The notes below the pieces were generated by a model. It was not told where the DNA came from. It was given only the letters and a program-made list of their open reading frames with translations, and did not search any database. Source: Fulvimarina uroteuthidis (GTDB lineage: Bacteria > Pseudomonadota > Alphaproteobacteria > Rhizobiales > Rhizobiaceae). Taken from it: a stretch of DNA of 64,000 bases. The position numbers and the translations under genes were made by a program. The stretch spans positions 62,001 to 126,000 of the forward strand of contig NZ_JAXLPB010000002.1 in the NCBI RefSeq assembly GCF_034321785.1, in the 5' to 3' direction. Below, piece by piece: positions 32,748 through 41,485 of the stretch (position 1 is the first letter of the stretch; every line of letters starts with the position of its first letter).

Positions 32748-34256
32748 ATGCAGTTTGGCGTCTATATCAGCCTCGCCGCCTATTTCATCCTGATGCTCGG
32801 CATCGGGTTCTATGCCTGGCGAAAATCGACGTCGAACTCCGAAGACTATATGCTGGGCGGGCGCCAGCTCAGCCCGTCCGTCGCCGCGCTTTCCGCCGGT
32901 GCGTCGGACATGTCCGGCTGGCTGCTCCTCGGCCTTCCCGGAGCCCTGTTCGCATCCGGCCTCGTCGAAGCCTGGATCGGCATCGGCCTCTTCGTCGGCG
33001 CCTTCTTCAACTGGATCATCGTCGCCCCGCGCCTTCGCGAGCAGACGGAGCGCTACGACAACGCCCTCACCATACCCGCCTTTCTCTCCAAGCGCTTTCC
33101 TTCGAAGGCCATGGCGCTGCGCACCGTGTCGGCGGTCGTCATCGTCGTCTTCTTCGCGGTCTACACCGCCTCCGGCCTCGTGGCCGGCGGCAAGCTCTTC
33201 GAAAGCGCGTTCGGCGATCTCATCGACATGGGCGGCTGGAGCGATTATTCGATCGGCATCTGGCTGACGCTCGCCATCGTTCTCACCTACACCGTCATCG
33301 GCGGTTTCCTCGCCGTCAGCCTCACCGATTTCGTGCAGGGCTGCATCATGATGTTCGCTCTGATCATCATGCCCCTCGTCGTGCTCTATTCGGGCCAGGG
33401 CTCGGGCTTCGGCGGCGCGGGGGAAACGCTGGCCGCCGTCGATCCGGACTTCCTGTCCCTGTTCAACGGGCTGACCTTCTTCGGCTTCCTTTCGGCGGTC
33501 ACATGGGGGCTCGGCTATTTCGGCCAGCCGCACATCATCGTGCGCTTCATGGCGATCCGCACGCTCCGGGAAGTTCCGGCCGCCCGCAATATCGGCATGA
33601 GCTGGATGGCGATCTCGCTCCTCGGCGCCATCGGCCTCGGCGTCTTCGGCCGGGCCTATGCGGTGCGCAACGGTCTCGACGTCGCCGATCCCGAAACGAT
33701 CTTCATCGTGCTCGCCGATCTCCTCTTCCATCCGCTGGTCACCGGCTTTCTGCTCGCCGCGCTTCTGGCCGCCATCATGAGCACCATCTCCTCGCAGCTG
33801 CTCGTCGCCTCGTCCTCGCTGACGGAGGATTTCTACCGGCTGTTCCTGCGCAAGGAAGCCGGCGAGACGGAACTCGTCAATGTCGGCCGGGCCTGCGTCG
33901 TTCTCGTCGCGGTCGTCGCCGCCTTCATCGCCGGCGATCCGAACTCTCAGGTCCTCGGCCTCGTGTCCAACGCCTGGGCCGGCTTCGGCGCGGCCTTCGG
34001 TCCGCTGATCATCCTGGCGCTCACCTGGCCGAAGATGTCGGGCGCCGGCGCCGTCGCGGGTCTCGTCACCGGCGCCGTCACCGTCATCGTCTGGATCTCG
34101 CTCGGCTGGGGATCGAGCTTCCTCGGCGGACCCGGCATCTACGAGATCATTCCCGGCTTCATCCTGGCCTTCGTCGCGATCATCCTGGTCTCGAAGGCGA
34201 CGGAGACCGCCGGGGAGTTCCGCCCGATCGACGGACGCGCCCAGCCGGCACGATAG
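32748..34256 (+). CDS. putP: Sodium/proline symporter PutP
   Basis: A 502-aa SSS-family (PF00474) transporter with about 13 hydrophobic helices. Hallmarks: YMLGGRQLSPSVAALSAGASDMSGWLLLGLPGA (as GGR...SAGASDMSGW), YTVIGGFLAVSLTDFVQG, GYFGQPHIIVRFMAI, and IMSTISSQLLVASSSLTEDFY with the sodium-site serines. PutP imports proline with Na+. It follows glcF by 87 nt and ends at a strong terminator, so it may be co-transcribed with the glc genes. No putA gene is in the window. Confidence 0.94.
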   Translation: MQFGVYISLAAYFILMLGIGFYAWRKSTSNSEDYMLGGRQLSPSVAALSAGASDMSGWLLLGLPGALFASGLVEAWIGIGLFVGAFFNWIIVAPRLREQTERYDNALTIPAFLSKRFPSKAMALRTVSAVVIVVFFAVYTASGLVAGGKLFESAFGDLIDMGGWSDYSIGIWLTLAIVLTYTVIGGFLAVSLTDFVQGCIMMFALIIMPLVVLYSGQGSGFGGAGETLAAVDPDFLSLFNGLTFFGFLSAVTWGLGYFGQPHIIVRFMAIRTLREVPAARNIGMSWMAISLLGAIGLGVFGRAYAVRNGLDVADPETIFIVLADLLFHPLVTGFLLAALLAAIMSTISSQLLVASSSLTEDFYRLFLRKEAGETELVNVGRACVVLVAVVAAFIAGDPNSQVLGLVSNAWAGFGAAFGPLIILALTWPKMSGAGAVAGLVTGAVTVIVWISLGWGSSFLGGPGIYEIIPGFILAFVAIILVSKATETAGEFRPIDGRAQPAR

Positions 34257-34285
34257 GCCGAACCGCGAACACCCGTTCGTCATTC

Positions 34286-34323
34286 CCCCGCGCGGATGGT
34301 CCGACCATCGGCGCGGGGTTTTT
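34286..34323 (+). terminator. Terminator of putP
   Basis: CCCCGCGC (34286-34293) pairs with GCGCGGGG (34311-34318), with an inner GATGGT/ACCATC stem, then TTTTT. It lies 30 nt after the putP stop. Confidence 0.9.
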
Positions 34324-34566
34324 CGTTCGTGCCGTCTCGGACAAGCGGTGGCGGATCGCGATCGGTCTTCGGCTTCTCGATCGACGGGATATTGGTCAAA
34401 CCCGTCGCGGCGAAGAGGCGAGGACGGGATTCCTCAAATCCGATCAAGCTTCCAAGTGCTCGGCGGTGCCTCCGGCCCGACCTCCGCATCGCCCGCCAAA
34501 GCCCCCCCCTATCCGGACGGCCGCCTCGCAGGCGCCGGATCGGCGCAGGCTCGAACACGCACATAC

Positions 34567-34592
34567 GAAAAAGGGCCGGTTTCCCGGCCCTT
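34567..34592 (-). terminator. Terminator of paoC
   Basis: On the minus strand AAGGGCCGG/CCGGCCCTT encloses a 4-nt loop and runs into TTTTT. It lies about 30 nt beyond the paoC stop. Confidence 0.9.
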
Positions 34593-34620
34593 CCGTTCGT
34601 CCCGAAGATGCGGCCGTCGT

Positions 34621-36855
34621 TCAGGCGGCCGTCAGATAATCGTCCGGCAGGCCGGCGAGCACCTTGTCGAGCGTTGCCGGATAGTCGCGCACGCGCACGC
34701 CGCAGGCGTTGTAGATCGCATTGGTGATCGACGCACCGACGCCGGCGATCGCGAGTTCGCCGATGCCCTTGCCGGCCAGCGGGCTCGCATGGGGATCGCG
34801 ATCCTCGAGCAGCACCACCTCGAGCGCCGGGACGTCCGCATGGACCGGCACGTGATACTCGGCGAGATCGTGGTTGACGATCAGGCCGTTGCGCTTGTCG
34901 ATGACGAGATCCTCTTCGAGCGCGTAGCCGATACCCCAGATCTGGCCGCCATAGCACTGGGAGGTGGCTGTCTTCTCGTTGAGGATGCGGCCCGCCGCGC
35001 CCACGGTGAGCAGTCGGCGGATGCGGGTCTCGCCGGTCACGACATTGACGCCCACTTCGCAGAAATGCGCGCCATAGCTCGCCTGATGGGTCTTGTCCGC
35101 CGTCTCGCCGGGCTCGATCGTGCCCGTCACGGAGATGGTCTCACCCTTCAGGATCTCCGAGAACGGGATCTGCCGGTTGCCGAAGATGGCATGGCCATCC
35201 TTGAGCGTCAGCGTTTCGGCATCCGCGTCGATGCGGTCCGCCAGCTCCCTGATGAGCGCGAGCGAAGCCACATAGACCGACGAGCCGGCCGAATTCGCGC
35301 CCCAGGAACCGCCCGAGCCCGACGAGGCCGGCAGGTCCGTATCGCCCAGAACCACGTCGACCCGATCGAGCGGCAGGCCGAGCATCTCGGCACAGATCTG
35401 CTGGAGGATCGTGTAGGTTCCCGTGCCGATGTCGGTCATCGCCGTGCGGATGGTGGCCCGTCCGTCCGGCGCCATTTCGATTTCGGCGGAGGATTGCTGC
35501 AACTGGTTGAGGCGCGAGGCAGACGACATGCCATAGCCGATCAGCCACTCGCCCTCGCGGCGCGAACCCGGCTTGGTCGGGCGATCCGACCAGCCGAAGC
35601 GCCTCGCGCCCTCGTCGATGCATTCGATGAGCCGGCGCGAGGAGAACGGGGTGTCGTCCATCGGATTGACCTCCGGCTCGTTCATCCGCCGGAACTCGAC
35701 GGGATCGATGCCGAAACGCTCCGCGAACTCGTCGAGCGCGCTTTCCGTCGCCAGCATGCCCGTCGCCTCGCCCGGCGCGCGCACGGCCGAGGTCATCAGC
35801 ACATCGGTCTCGACGAGGCTGTGGGTGATCATCCGGTCCTTGCCGGCATAGAGGAACACGGACGAAATGCCCGACGGCTCGAAGAAGCCGTTGCCCGGGG
35901 AATTGGTCGTATCGGTCTCGTGGGCGAAACAGGTGATCTTGCCCTCCTTCGTCGCCCCGAAGCGCACGCGCTGCACGGTTTCGCCGCGCCGCGAGGTTGC
36001 CTGGAACACGTTCTGGCGCGTCATCGCCACCTTCACCGGCTTGCCGATCGCCATGGTGCCGAGCGCGGCCAGAACCGCATCCGGGCTGGTGCCGAGCTTG
36101 GAGCCGAAACCGCCGCCGATATAGGGGCTGTGGACGCGCACCTTGTCCTCGTCGAGACCGACGCCGGCCGCGATCTGGCCGATGCCCGATTCCAGAAGCT
36201 GACACGAGGTCCACACTTCGAGTGTCGCGCCATCCCAGCTTGCGGTCGAAGCGTGCGGCTCCATTGCCGCGGCGTGATAGGACGGCGTCGTATAGGTCTC
36301 GTCGAACGTTACCTCGGCCTGCGCAAAGGCGTGCTCGAAATCGCCGCGCTTGTTGTTCGGCTCCATCGGAGAAGAGCCGGGCTCGCGCACCGTATCACGG
36401 GCGGCGATGTCGAACCGGCCGGCGGTTTCGTCATAGGTGACCGCCACGAGACCGGCCGCATTGCGAGCCGTCTCGAAACTGTCGGCGATCACCAGCGCGA
36501 CCGGCTGATTGTAGTGGAACACCTGGCCGTCGATCGTCTGCGCGGCGGGTGCGCCCGGCTGCGACGCGGCCCGGGTGATCCGGTCGCCGGTGATGATCTT
36601 CAGAACGCCGGGAACGGCCTCCGCCCTCGACGTGTCGATCGAGGTGATCGTCCCGCGGGCAATCTTCGCCGGCACGATGAAGCCATAGGCGACATCCTGC
36701 TCGGCCAGCCGCTCGTAGGCATAGGGCGCGGTGCCCGTCACCTTCAGCTTGCCTTCGTAACGCGGCGCCCCCTTGCCGATGAGCCCCTGCGTGTTGCGAT
36801 CAAGGCGGGTCTCGCCGATCGCTTCGTCCATCACGTGCTTGTTCATGTCGGTCAT
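34621..36855 (-). CDS. paoC: Aldehyde oxidoreductase molybdenum-binding subunit PaoC
   Basis: A 744-aa xanthine-oxidase-family large subunit. It begins with the aldehyde oxidase a/b hammerhead (YEGKLKVTGTAPYAYE), then molybdopterin-binding segments: GGGFGSKLG, RAPGEATGMLATESALDE, GSGGSWGANSAGSSVY and the catalytic Glu in GKGIGELAIAG (about Glu700). PaoC uses a molybdopterin-cytosine-dinucleotide cofactor to oxidise aromatic and aliphatic aldehydes to acids. It overlaps paoB by 4 nt. A paoD/XdhC-type cofactor-loading gene, usually next in line, is missing here. Confidence 0.93.
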   Translation of the reverse strand: MTDMNKHVMDEAIGETRLDRNTQGLIGKGAPRYEGKLKVTGTAPYAYERLAEQDVAYGFIVPAKIARGTITSIDTSRAEAVPGVLKIITGDRITRAASQPGAPAAQTIDGQVFHYNQPVALVIADSFETARNAAGLVAVTYDETAGRFDIAARDTVREPGSSPMEPNNKRGDFEHAFAQAEVTFDETYTTPSYHAAAMEPHASTASWDGATLEVWTSCQLLESGIGQIAAGVGLDEDKVRVHSPYIGGGFGSKLGTSPDAVLAALGTMAIGKPVKVAMTRQNVFQATSRRGETVQRVRFGATKEGKITCFAHETDTTNSPGNGFFEPSGISSVFLYAGKDRMITHSLVETDVLMTSAVRAPGEATGMLATESALDEFAERFGIDPVEFRRMNEPEVNPMDDTPFSSRRLIECIDEGARRFGWSDRPTKPGSRREGEWLIGYGMSSASRLNQLQQSSAEIEMAPDGRATIRTAMTDIGTGTYTILQQICAEMLGLPLDRVDVVLGDTDLPASSGSGGSWGANSAGSSVYVASLALIRELADRIDADAETLTLKDGHAIFGNRQIPFSEILKGETISVTGTIEPGETADKTHQASYGAHFCEVGVNVVTGETRIRRLLTVGAAGRILNEKTATSQCYGGQIWGIGYALEEDLVIDKRNGLIVNHDLAEYHVPVHADVPALEVVLLEDRDPHASPLAGKGIGELAIAGVGASITNAIYNACGVRVRDYPATLDKVLAGLPDDYLTAA

Positions 36856-37823
36856 GCTCCTTGCGTCGCCTCGGCGAGCACCGAGATCAGGGTGCGCCGG
36901 GCGAGCGGAATCTTGAAATCGTTCGCGCCCTGGCCTTCCGCATCGGCGAGAAGACGATCGGCGGCCTTCGAGAACAGATCGCGCGACGGCGTTCCGCCGA
37001 TCAGCATCTCTTCGACCTTCGGGTCGCGCCATGGCTTGTGCGCAAGCCCGCCGAAGGCGAGGCTCGCCTCGGAAATCGTGCCGCCATTGGTCTTGATGAC
37101 CGCGGCGACCGAGACCAGCGCGAAGGCGTAGGACGCGCGGTCGCGCACCTTGCGATAGACATGAAACCCGCCGGTGGGCTTGGGCAGCCGAATGTTGAGG
37201 ATCAGCTCGCCCGCGTTCAGCACGGTCTCGATGTGCGGCGTATCGCCGGGCAGGCAGTAGAAATCCTTCAGCGGGATCTCGCGGGTGCGTCCGTCGGCGC
37301 CTTCGGTCTCGACCACGGCGTCGAGCGCCATCATCGCCACCGCCATGTCGGAGGGATGGGTCGCGATGCAGTGATCGGACGCGCCGAGAATGGCGTGGAT
37401 GCGGTTGTAGCCGCCGATCGCCGCGCAGCCCGAGCCCGGCTCGCGCTTGTTGCACGGCTGGGAGGTCTCGTAGAAATAGCCGCAGCGGGTGCGCTGGAGA
37501 AGGTTACCGCCGGTCGAGGCCTTGTTGCGGAGCTGTCCGGATGCGCCCGCCAGAAGCGCGCGCGACAGAACCGCGTAATTCTTGCGGACGCGCTCGTCGG
37601 CGGCCAGTACGGAATTGGTCACGAGAGCCCCGATCTTGAGGCCGCCATCCTCCGTCGCCTTGATCTCGTTCAGCGGAAGCCGGGTGATGTCGACGATCTT
37701 TTCCGGCGTCTCGACTTCGAGCTTCATCAGATCGAGAAGGTTGGTGCCTCCGGCGATGTAGCGGCCGCCGAGCGTGCGCGCCTCGCCGACGCTGGCCGCG
37801 CGCGTATATTCAAACGGTCTCAT
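36852..37823 (-). CDS. paoB: Aldehyde oxidoreductase FAD-binding subunit PaoB
   Basis: A 323-aa middle subunit. The FAD domain has GGRYIAGGTNLLDLMKLEV (about 20-38) and GASGQLRNKASTGGNLLQRTRC. It also carries the CGYFYETSQPCNKREPGSGC cysteine cluster that binds an additional 4Fe-4S centre in PaoB, distinguishing it from ordinary xanthine dehydrogenase FAD subunits. It relays electrons from PaoA clusters to FAD. The gene overlaps both paoA (37820-37823) and paoC by ATGA, so the three are one operon. Confidence 0.93.
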   Translation of the reverse strand: MRPFEYTRAASVGEARTLGGRYIAGGTNLLDLMKLEVETPEKIVDITRLPLNEIKATEDGGLKIGALVTNSVLAADERVRKNYAVLSRALLAGASGQLRNKASTGGNLLQRTRCGYFYETSQPCNKREPGSGCAAIGGYNRIHAILGASDHCIATHPSDMAVAMMALDAVVETEGADGRTREIPLKDFYCLPGDTPHIETVLNAGELILNIRLPKPTGGFHVYRKVRDRASYAFALVSVAAVIKTNGGTISEASLAFGGLAHKPWRDPKVEEMLIGGTPSRDLFSKAADRLLADAEGQGANDFKIPLARRTLISVLAEATQGA

Positions 37824-38368
37824 GCGGGCTCCTTGGTCTTGGCTGCGGCGGTCTCGATCGCGTCGACGATGTTGGGATAGGCCGAGCAGCGGCAGAGGTT
37901 TCCGCTCATGCGCTCGCGAATCTCGTCGCCCGAAAGGTCCGTTCGACCCTCAATGTCCGAGGTGACGTGGCTCGGCCAATTGTCCGCGATCTCGCCCAGC
38001 ATGCCGACCGCCGACACGATCTGGCCCGGCGTGCAGTAGCCGCACTGGTAGCCGTCATGTTCGACGAAGGCGGCCTGCATCGGGTGGAGGTTCTCGGCCG
38101 TGCCGAGACCTTCGACCGTGGTGATGGAATCATTGTCGTGCATGACGGCGAGGGTCAGGCAGGCATTGATGCGCCGTCCGTTGACGAGCATGGTGCAGGC
38201 ACCGCACTGGCCGTGGTCGCAACCCTTCTTGGAGCCGACAAGGCCCAGATGGTCGCGGCAGGCGTCGAGCAGGGACGTGCGCGGATCGATATCCAGCGCA
38301 TGGTCCTCGCCATTGATGGTCAGTATAACGTTCACGAATTTCCCCTCGATCGGTCGTTGCGTTTCCAA
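37820..38368 (-). CDS. paoA: Aldehyde oxidoreductase 2Fe-2S subunit PaoA, no Tat signal
   Basis: A 182-aa subunit with two 2Fe-2S clusters: C50, C55, C58 and C70 for the ferredoxin-like cluster, and C109, C112, C159 and C161 for the second. E. coli PaoA has about 50 extra residues with a twin-arginine signal that takes PaoABC to the periplasm. Here the protein starts METQRPIEGKFVNVILTING with no signal, so the complex is predicted to be cytoplasmic. It is the first gene of paoABC; no further pao gene precedes it. Confidence 0.92.
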   Translation of the reverse strand: METQRPIEGKFVNVILTINGEDHALDIDPRTSLLDACRDHLGLVGSKKGCDHGQCGACTMLVNGRRINACLTLAVMHDNDSITTVEGLGTAENLHPMQAAFVEHDGYQCGYCTPGQIVSAVGMLGEIADNWPSHVTSDIEGRTDLSGDEIRERMSGNLCRCSAYPNIVDAIETAAAKTKEPA

Positions 38369-38541
38369 AGGCCATGCATCGCGTGCCGGCCAGTTTGGAA
38401 CGGTTCGAAGTAAGGGGGAAACTAAGAAGCGGGCCGAAAGGTTCGAGGGGGCGCTGTACTTTTCCCGTTCGCGACGAAAAGAAGCGGGCTTGATGGCCTG
38501 GCGCGTCCCGTGCGCGTTTCGGTTCGCAGTCTCGGCATCGA

Positions 38542-39021
38542 TCAGTTGAAATCCGGACGCGCAGCCTGGATATGAGCGAAATTCTGGGCATCGAAGCCCG
38601 CCGACGCCGCGGCGAGATAAAGGGGAAGATCGTCTGTCAGGAGAACCGCATCGTTCCGGGCCAGATGCAACAGGACGCAGTCGGCAAGACCGAGACGGGA
38701 AAAATGCCGGTCCTGCGCCGCGGTTCGGCTTGCGACGACGCGCTCCTCGGTCGTGTCGATCAGACGCATCAGCACGAGCGACAGCCGCGAACGCAAAGGT
38801 TCGTCGACGTAACGCAGAAGGTTGGAAGTCTCCGTCAGGATGTGAGGGCTGAAAACGAGACCCGACGAGGCTGCCACGAGCGTCTTCAGAATGGCGAAAT
38901 CCGTCTCGTCATAGCGTTGAAGGCGTTTGTGCGACCGGATGTATTGCGGCCCGAGCATGCCGACCACGAGCAGAACCACGAGATTGGTGTCGAGAAGGAG
39001 AGTGCGCGGCGCCGATCTCAA
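38542..39021 (-). CDS. PIN-domain protein (putative toxin)
   Basis: A 159-aa protein with PIN-fold acidic residues in the expected order: LLLDTNLVVLLVVG (Asp11), LTETSNLLRYV (Glu near 63), LGLADCVLLHLA (Asp near 114) and LLTDDLPLYLAA (Asp near 130). It is therefore a probable Mg2+-dependent RNase, as in VapC toxins. The gene overlaps the upstream 92-aa gene by 4 nt, the typical toxin-antitoxin geometry. The family differs from common VapC by its longer linker (residues 16-45). Activity is inferred, not shown. Confidence 0.7.
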   Translation of the reverse strand: MRSAPRTLLLDTNLVVLLVVGMLGPQYIRSHKRLQRYDETDFAILKTLVAASSGLVFSPHILTETSNLLRYVDEPLRSRLSLVLMRLIDTTEERVVASRTAAQDRHFSRLGLADCVLLHLARNDAVLLTDDLPLYLAAASAGFDAQNFAHIQAARPDFN

Positions 39022-39296
39022 TCGATCCCGTCCCGCTTGGTGAAGGACAGGACGCGTCCATCGGCATCATCGATTTTCACGACGCGATAAGTGCGCCTTG
39101 CGTCTTCCGCGCCGCTGATCATGGTGAAGGCGTTCTTCTGCATGTTCCACGGTCGCGAAAATCCGACCGTGACGTTCCAGGCTCGATCCCGATCGTCGAG
39201 AAAGACCTCTTCGAGACCGAGATCGGTCACGCCTTCCTCGGCCAGGAGATCGGCGACATATTCCTTCGCCTGTCTGACGACTGTCTTCACTTCCAT
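39018..39296 (-). CDS. Small partner protein of the PIN gene (92 aa)
   Basis: A 92-aa acidic protein. MEVKTVVRQAKEYVADLLAEEG is a helix, followed by LEEVFLDDRDRAWNVTVGFSRPW and RTYRVVKIDDADGRVLSFTKRD, which read as a small beta sheet. It has no RHH, AbrB or Phd-type DNA-binding motif, so if it is an antitoxin it is atypical. Overlap with the PIN gene (ATGA at 39018-39021) indicates co-translation. I do not recognise a characterised family. It stands alone apart from its partner, between paoA and pepF. Confidence 0.6.
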   Translation of the reverse strand: MEVKTVVRQAKEYVADLLAEEGVTDLGLEEVFLDDRDRAWNVTVGFSRPWNMQKNAFTMISGAEDARRTYRVVKIDDADGRVLSFTKRDGID

Positions 39297-39415
39297 CGAG
39301 AGCTCCGCTTACCGCCGCCCGACCGCGATAAAAACCCCGATCGGGCGCGCAATACCTCGAATATAAGGCCCTTCGAAACCGAACGGAAGGACGTTTCAGG
39401 CGGGATGCGGTTCCC

Positions 39416-41245
39416 TCACTCCATCGCTTCCAGTTCGTCGATGAAGCCGGAGATCATGGCGAGGCCCTTGGACCAGAAGGCGGGATCGGAGGCGTCGAGG
39501 CCGAAGGGGGCGAGGAGTTCGGAATGGTGCTTGGTGCCACCCGCCTTCAGCATGGCGAAATACTTGTCCTGGAAGCCCGTCTCGGCGTTCTCGTAGACCG
39601 AATAGAGCGAGTTCACGAGGCAATCCCCGAAGGCGTAGGCATAGACGTAGAACGGCGAATGGATGAAGTGCGGCACGTAGGTCCAGTAGGTCTCGTAGCC
39701 GTCGCCGAGACGCACGGACGGCCCGAGGCTGCGCCCCTGCACGGCCAGCCAGATCTCGCCGATCCGCTCGGAGGTGAGCTCGCCCGACTTGCGCTCCTCG
39801 TGCAGCGCCCGCTCGAACTGGTAGAAGGCGATCTGGCGCACGACCGTGTTGATCATGTCCTCCACTTTCTGGGCGAGCAGCGTCTTGCGCTCCTCGGGGG
39901 TCCGCGCCTCCTTCAGGAGCGAGCGGAAGGTCAGCATCTCGCCGAAGACCGATGCGGTTTCGGCGAGCGTCAGCGGGGTCGCCGCCATCAGCGCGCCCTG
40001 GTCGCCCGCCAGCACCTGATGGACGCCGTGGCCCAGCTCATGGGCGAGCGTCATCACGTCGCGCGGCTTGCCCATATAGTTGAGCAGCACGTAAGGGTGC
40101 ACGCTCGGCACGGTCGGATGCGCGAACGCGCCCGGCGACTTGCCGGGGCGCAGGGAGGCGTCGATCCAGTCCCGGTCGAAGAAGCGCTGGGCGATCTCCG
40201 CCATTTCCGGCGAGAAGCCCGAATAGGCAGACAGCACCGTCTGGCGCGCGTCGCTCCAGGAGATGTCGCGGCGCCGGGCGTTCGGCAGCGGCGCGTTCCG
40301 GTCCCAATAGTCGAGGACGTCCATGCCGAGCCATTTCGCCTTCATGGCGTAGTAGCGGTGGGAGATCGAGGGATAGGCCTGGGTCACGGCCGTGTTCAGC
40401 GCGTCGACCACCTCGCGCTCCACCCGGTTCGCAAGGTGCCGGGAATCGGCGACGTCCTCGAAGCCGCGCCAACGGTCGGAGATCTCCTTGTCCTTGGCCA
40501 GGGTGTTGGTGATCAAGGTGAAGGTGCGCAGATTGCGCGAAAAGACGTTGGTCAGCGCCGCGGCCGCCTTGCGGCGCGTCTCGCGGTTCTCGTCCTGAAG
40601 CAGGTTGAGCGTCGCCTCGAGCGCCAGATCCTCTCCGTCGACGGTGAAGCGCAGGCTCGTCAGCGTCTCGTCGAACAGCCGGTTCCAGGCGCCAGCGCCG
40701 GTGATGCCCTTTTCGTGGAACAGCTCCTCGACCCGGTCCTCGAGCTGGAACGGCTTGTCCTTGCGAAGATCGACCAGCCAGGGGCGATAATGGTCGAGCG
40801 CCGGCTCGGCCGCCATCGCCTTGTCCATCGCGGCGTCCTCGATGCGGTTCAGCTCGAGCGTATAGAAGAGAAGGTCGGTCGCGATGTCCGTGACCGAGCC
40901 CTGGATGTCGCCGTAGAACTTCGCCCGCGCCGGATCCGACGTGTCGCCCGCATAGACGAGGCCGGCATAGGAAATGATGCGGCCGAGGAGCTCCTCCAGC
41001 TTCTCGTAGTCGGCAACCGATTGCGCGAGGCCCTGCGGATCGTTCGCGGCCAGATCGACGAGCTTGCCGCGCCAGTTCTCCTTGAAGCGCGTCGCCTCCT
41101 TGCGCGCGCGATCGAGATCGGACTGAAGCTCGCTCGAAGCCATCGAGGGATAGAGATCGTTCAGGTTCCATTCCGGCAAGGGCGAGGCTCCGTCACGGGC
41201 GGCCTCGACGGCGGAGTTCACGATCCTGGAAAAGCTGTTCGTCAT
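39416..41245 (-). CDS. pepF: Oligoendopeptidase F-like M3 metallopeptidase
   Basis: A 609-aa cytosolic zinc peptidase. The catalytic HELGH motif is at 402-406 within MTLAHELGHGVHQ; the third zinc ligand lies in the ETASVFGEML segment. N-terminal LPEWNLNDLYPSMASSEL and C-terminal YVYAYAFGDCLVNSLY are typical of the PepF/M3B group. Such enzymes cut oligopeptides of roughly 7-17 residues in peptide turnover. ATG 41245 (MTNSFSRIVN) is the start; the open frame upstream of it lies opposite the response-regulator gene and is not coding. The intergenic region to that gene is 240 nt, divergent. Confidence 0.93.
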   Translation of the reverse strand: MTNSFSRIVNSAVEAARDGASPLPEWNLNDLYPSMASSELQSDLDRARKEATRFKENWRGKLVDLAANDPQGLAQSVADYEKLEELLGRIISYAGLVYAGDTSDPARAKFYGDIQGSVTDIATDLLFYTLELNRIEDAAMDKAMAAEPALDHYRPWLVDLRKDKPFQLEDRVEELFHEKGITGAGAWNRLFDETLTSLRFTVDGEDLALEATLNLLQDENRETRRKAAAALTNVFSRNLRTFTLITNTLAKDKEISDRWRGFEDVADSRHLANRVEREVVDALNTAVTQAYPSISHRYYAMKAKWLGMDVLDYWDRNAPLPNARRRDISWSDARQTVLSAYSGFSPEMAEIAQRFFDRDWIDASLRPGKSPGAFAHPTVPSVHPYVLLNYMGKPRDVMTLAHELGHGVHQVLAGDQGALMAATPLTLAETASVFGEMLTFRSLLKEARTPEERKTLLAQKVEDMINTVVRQIAFYQFERALHEERKSGELTSERIGEIWLAVQGRSLGPSVRLGDGYETYWTYVPHFIHSPFYVYAYAFGDCLVNSLYSVYENAETGFQDKYFAMLKAGGTKHHSELLAPFGLDASDPAFWSKGLAMISGFIDELEAME

Positions 41246-41485
41246 GGCGGCGGCCCGATCCTTCGAAAATTTCCGGTTCGGCGAACGGCTTCCCGCCACT
41301 CGCCCGGCTTGGCTCTTCAATAAAGATGCGCCAGCATTTCGCCACCGAAAAAACCGAGACAATTCGACCTTATATCGCAGGACAATCTTGTCGACGTTTC
41401 TTGAGGCGACCTTCAGGCCTGCCGTGCCAGTTTGGGTCAACCCCGCACCAGAAGGGGACAGTCGCACGGGCCAGACAGGGACGCG

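Larger units (their letters stand above)
34257..34620. other. Gap between convergent putP and paoC
   Basis: These 364 nt contain two terminators, one for each side (34286-34323 and 34567-34592). The sequence between them shows no credible gene. Confidence 0.7.
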
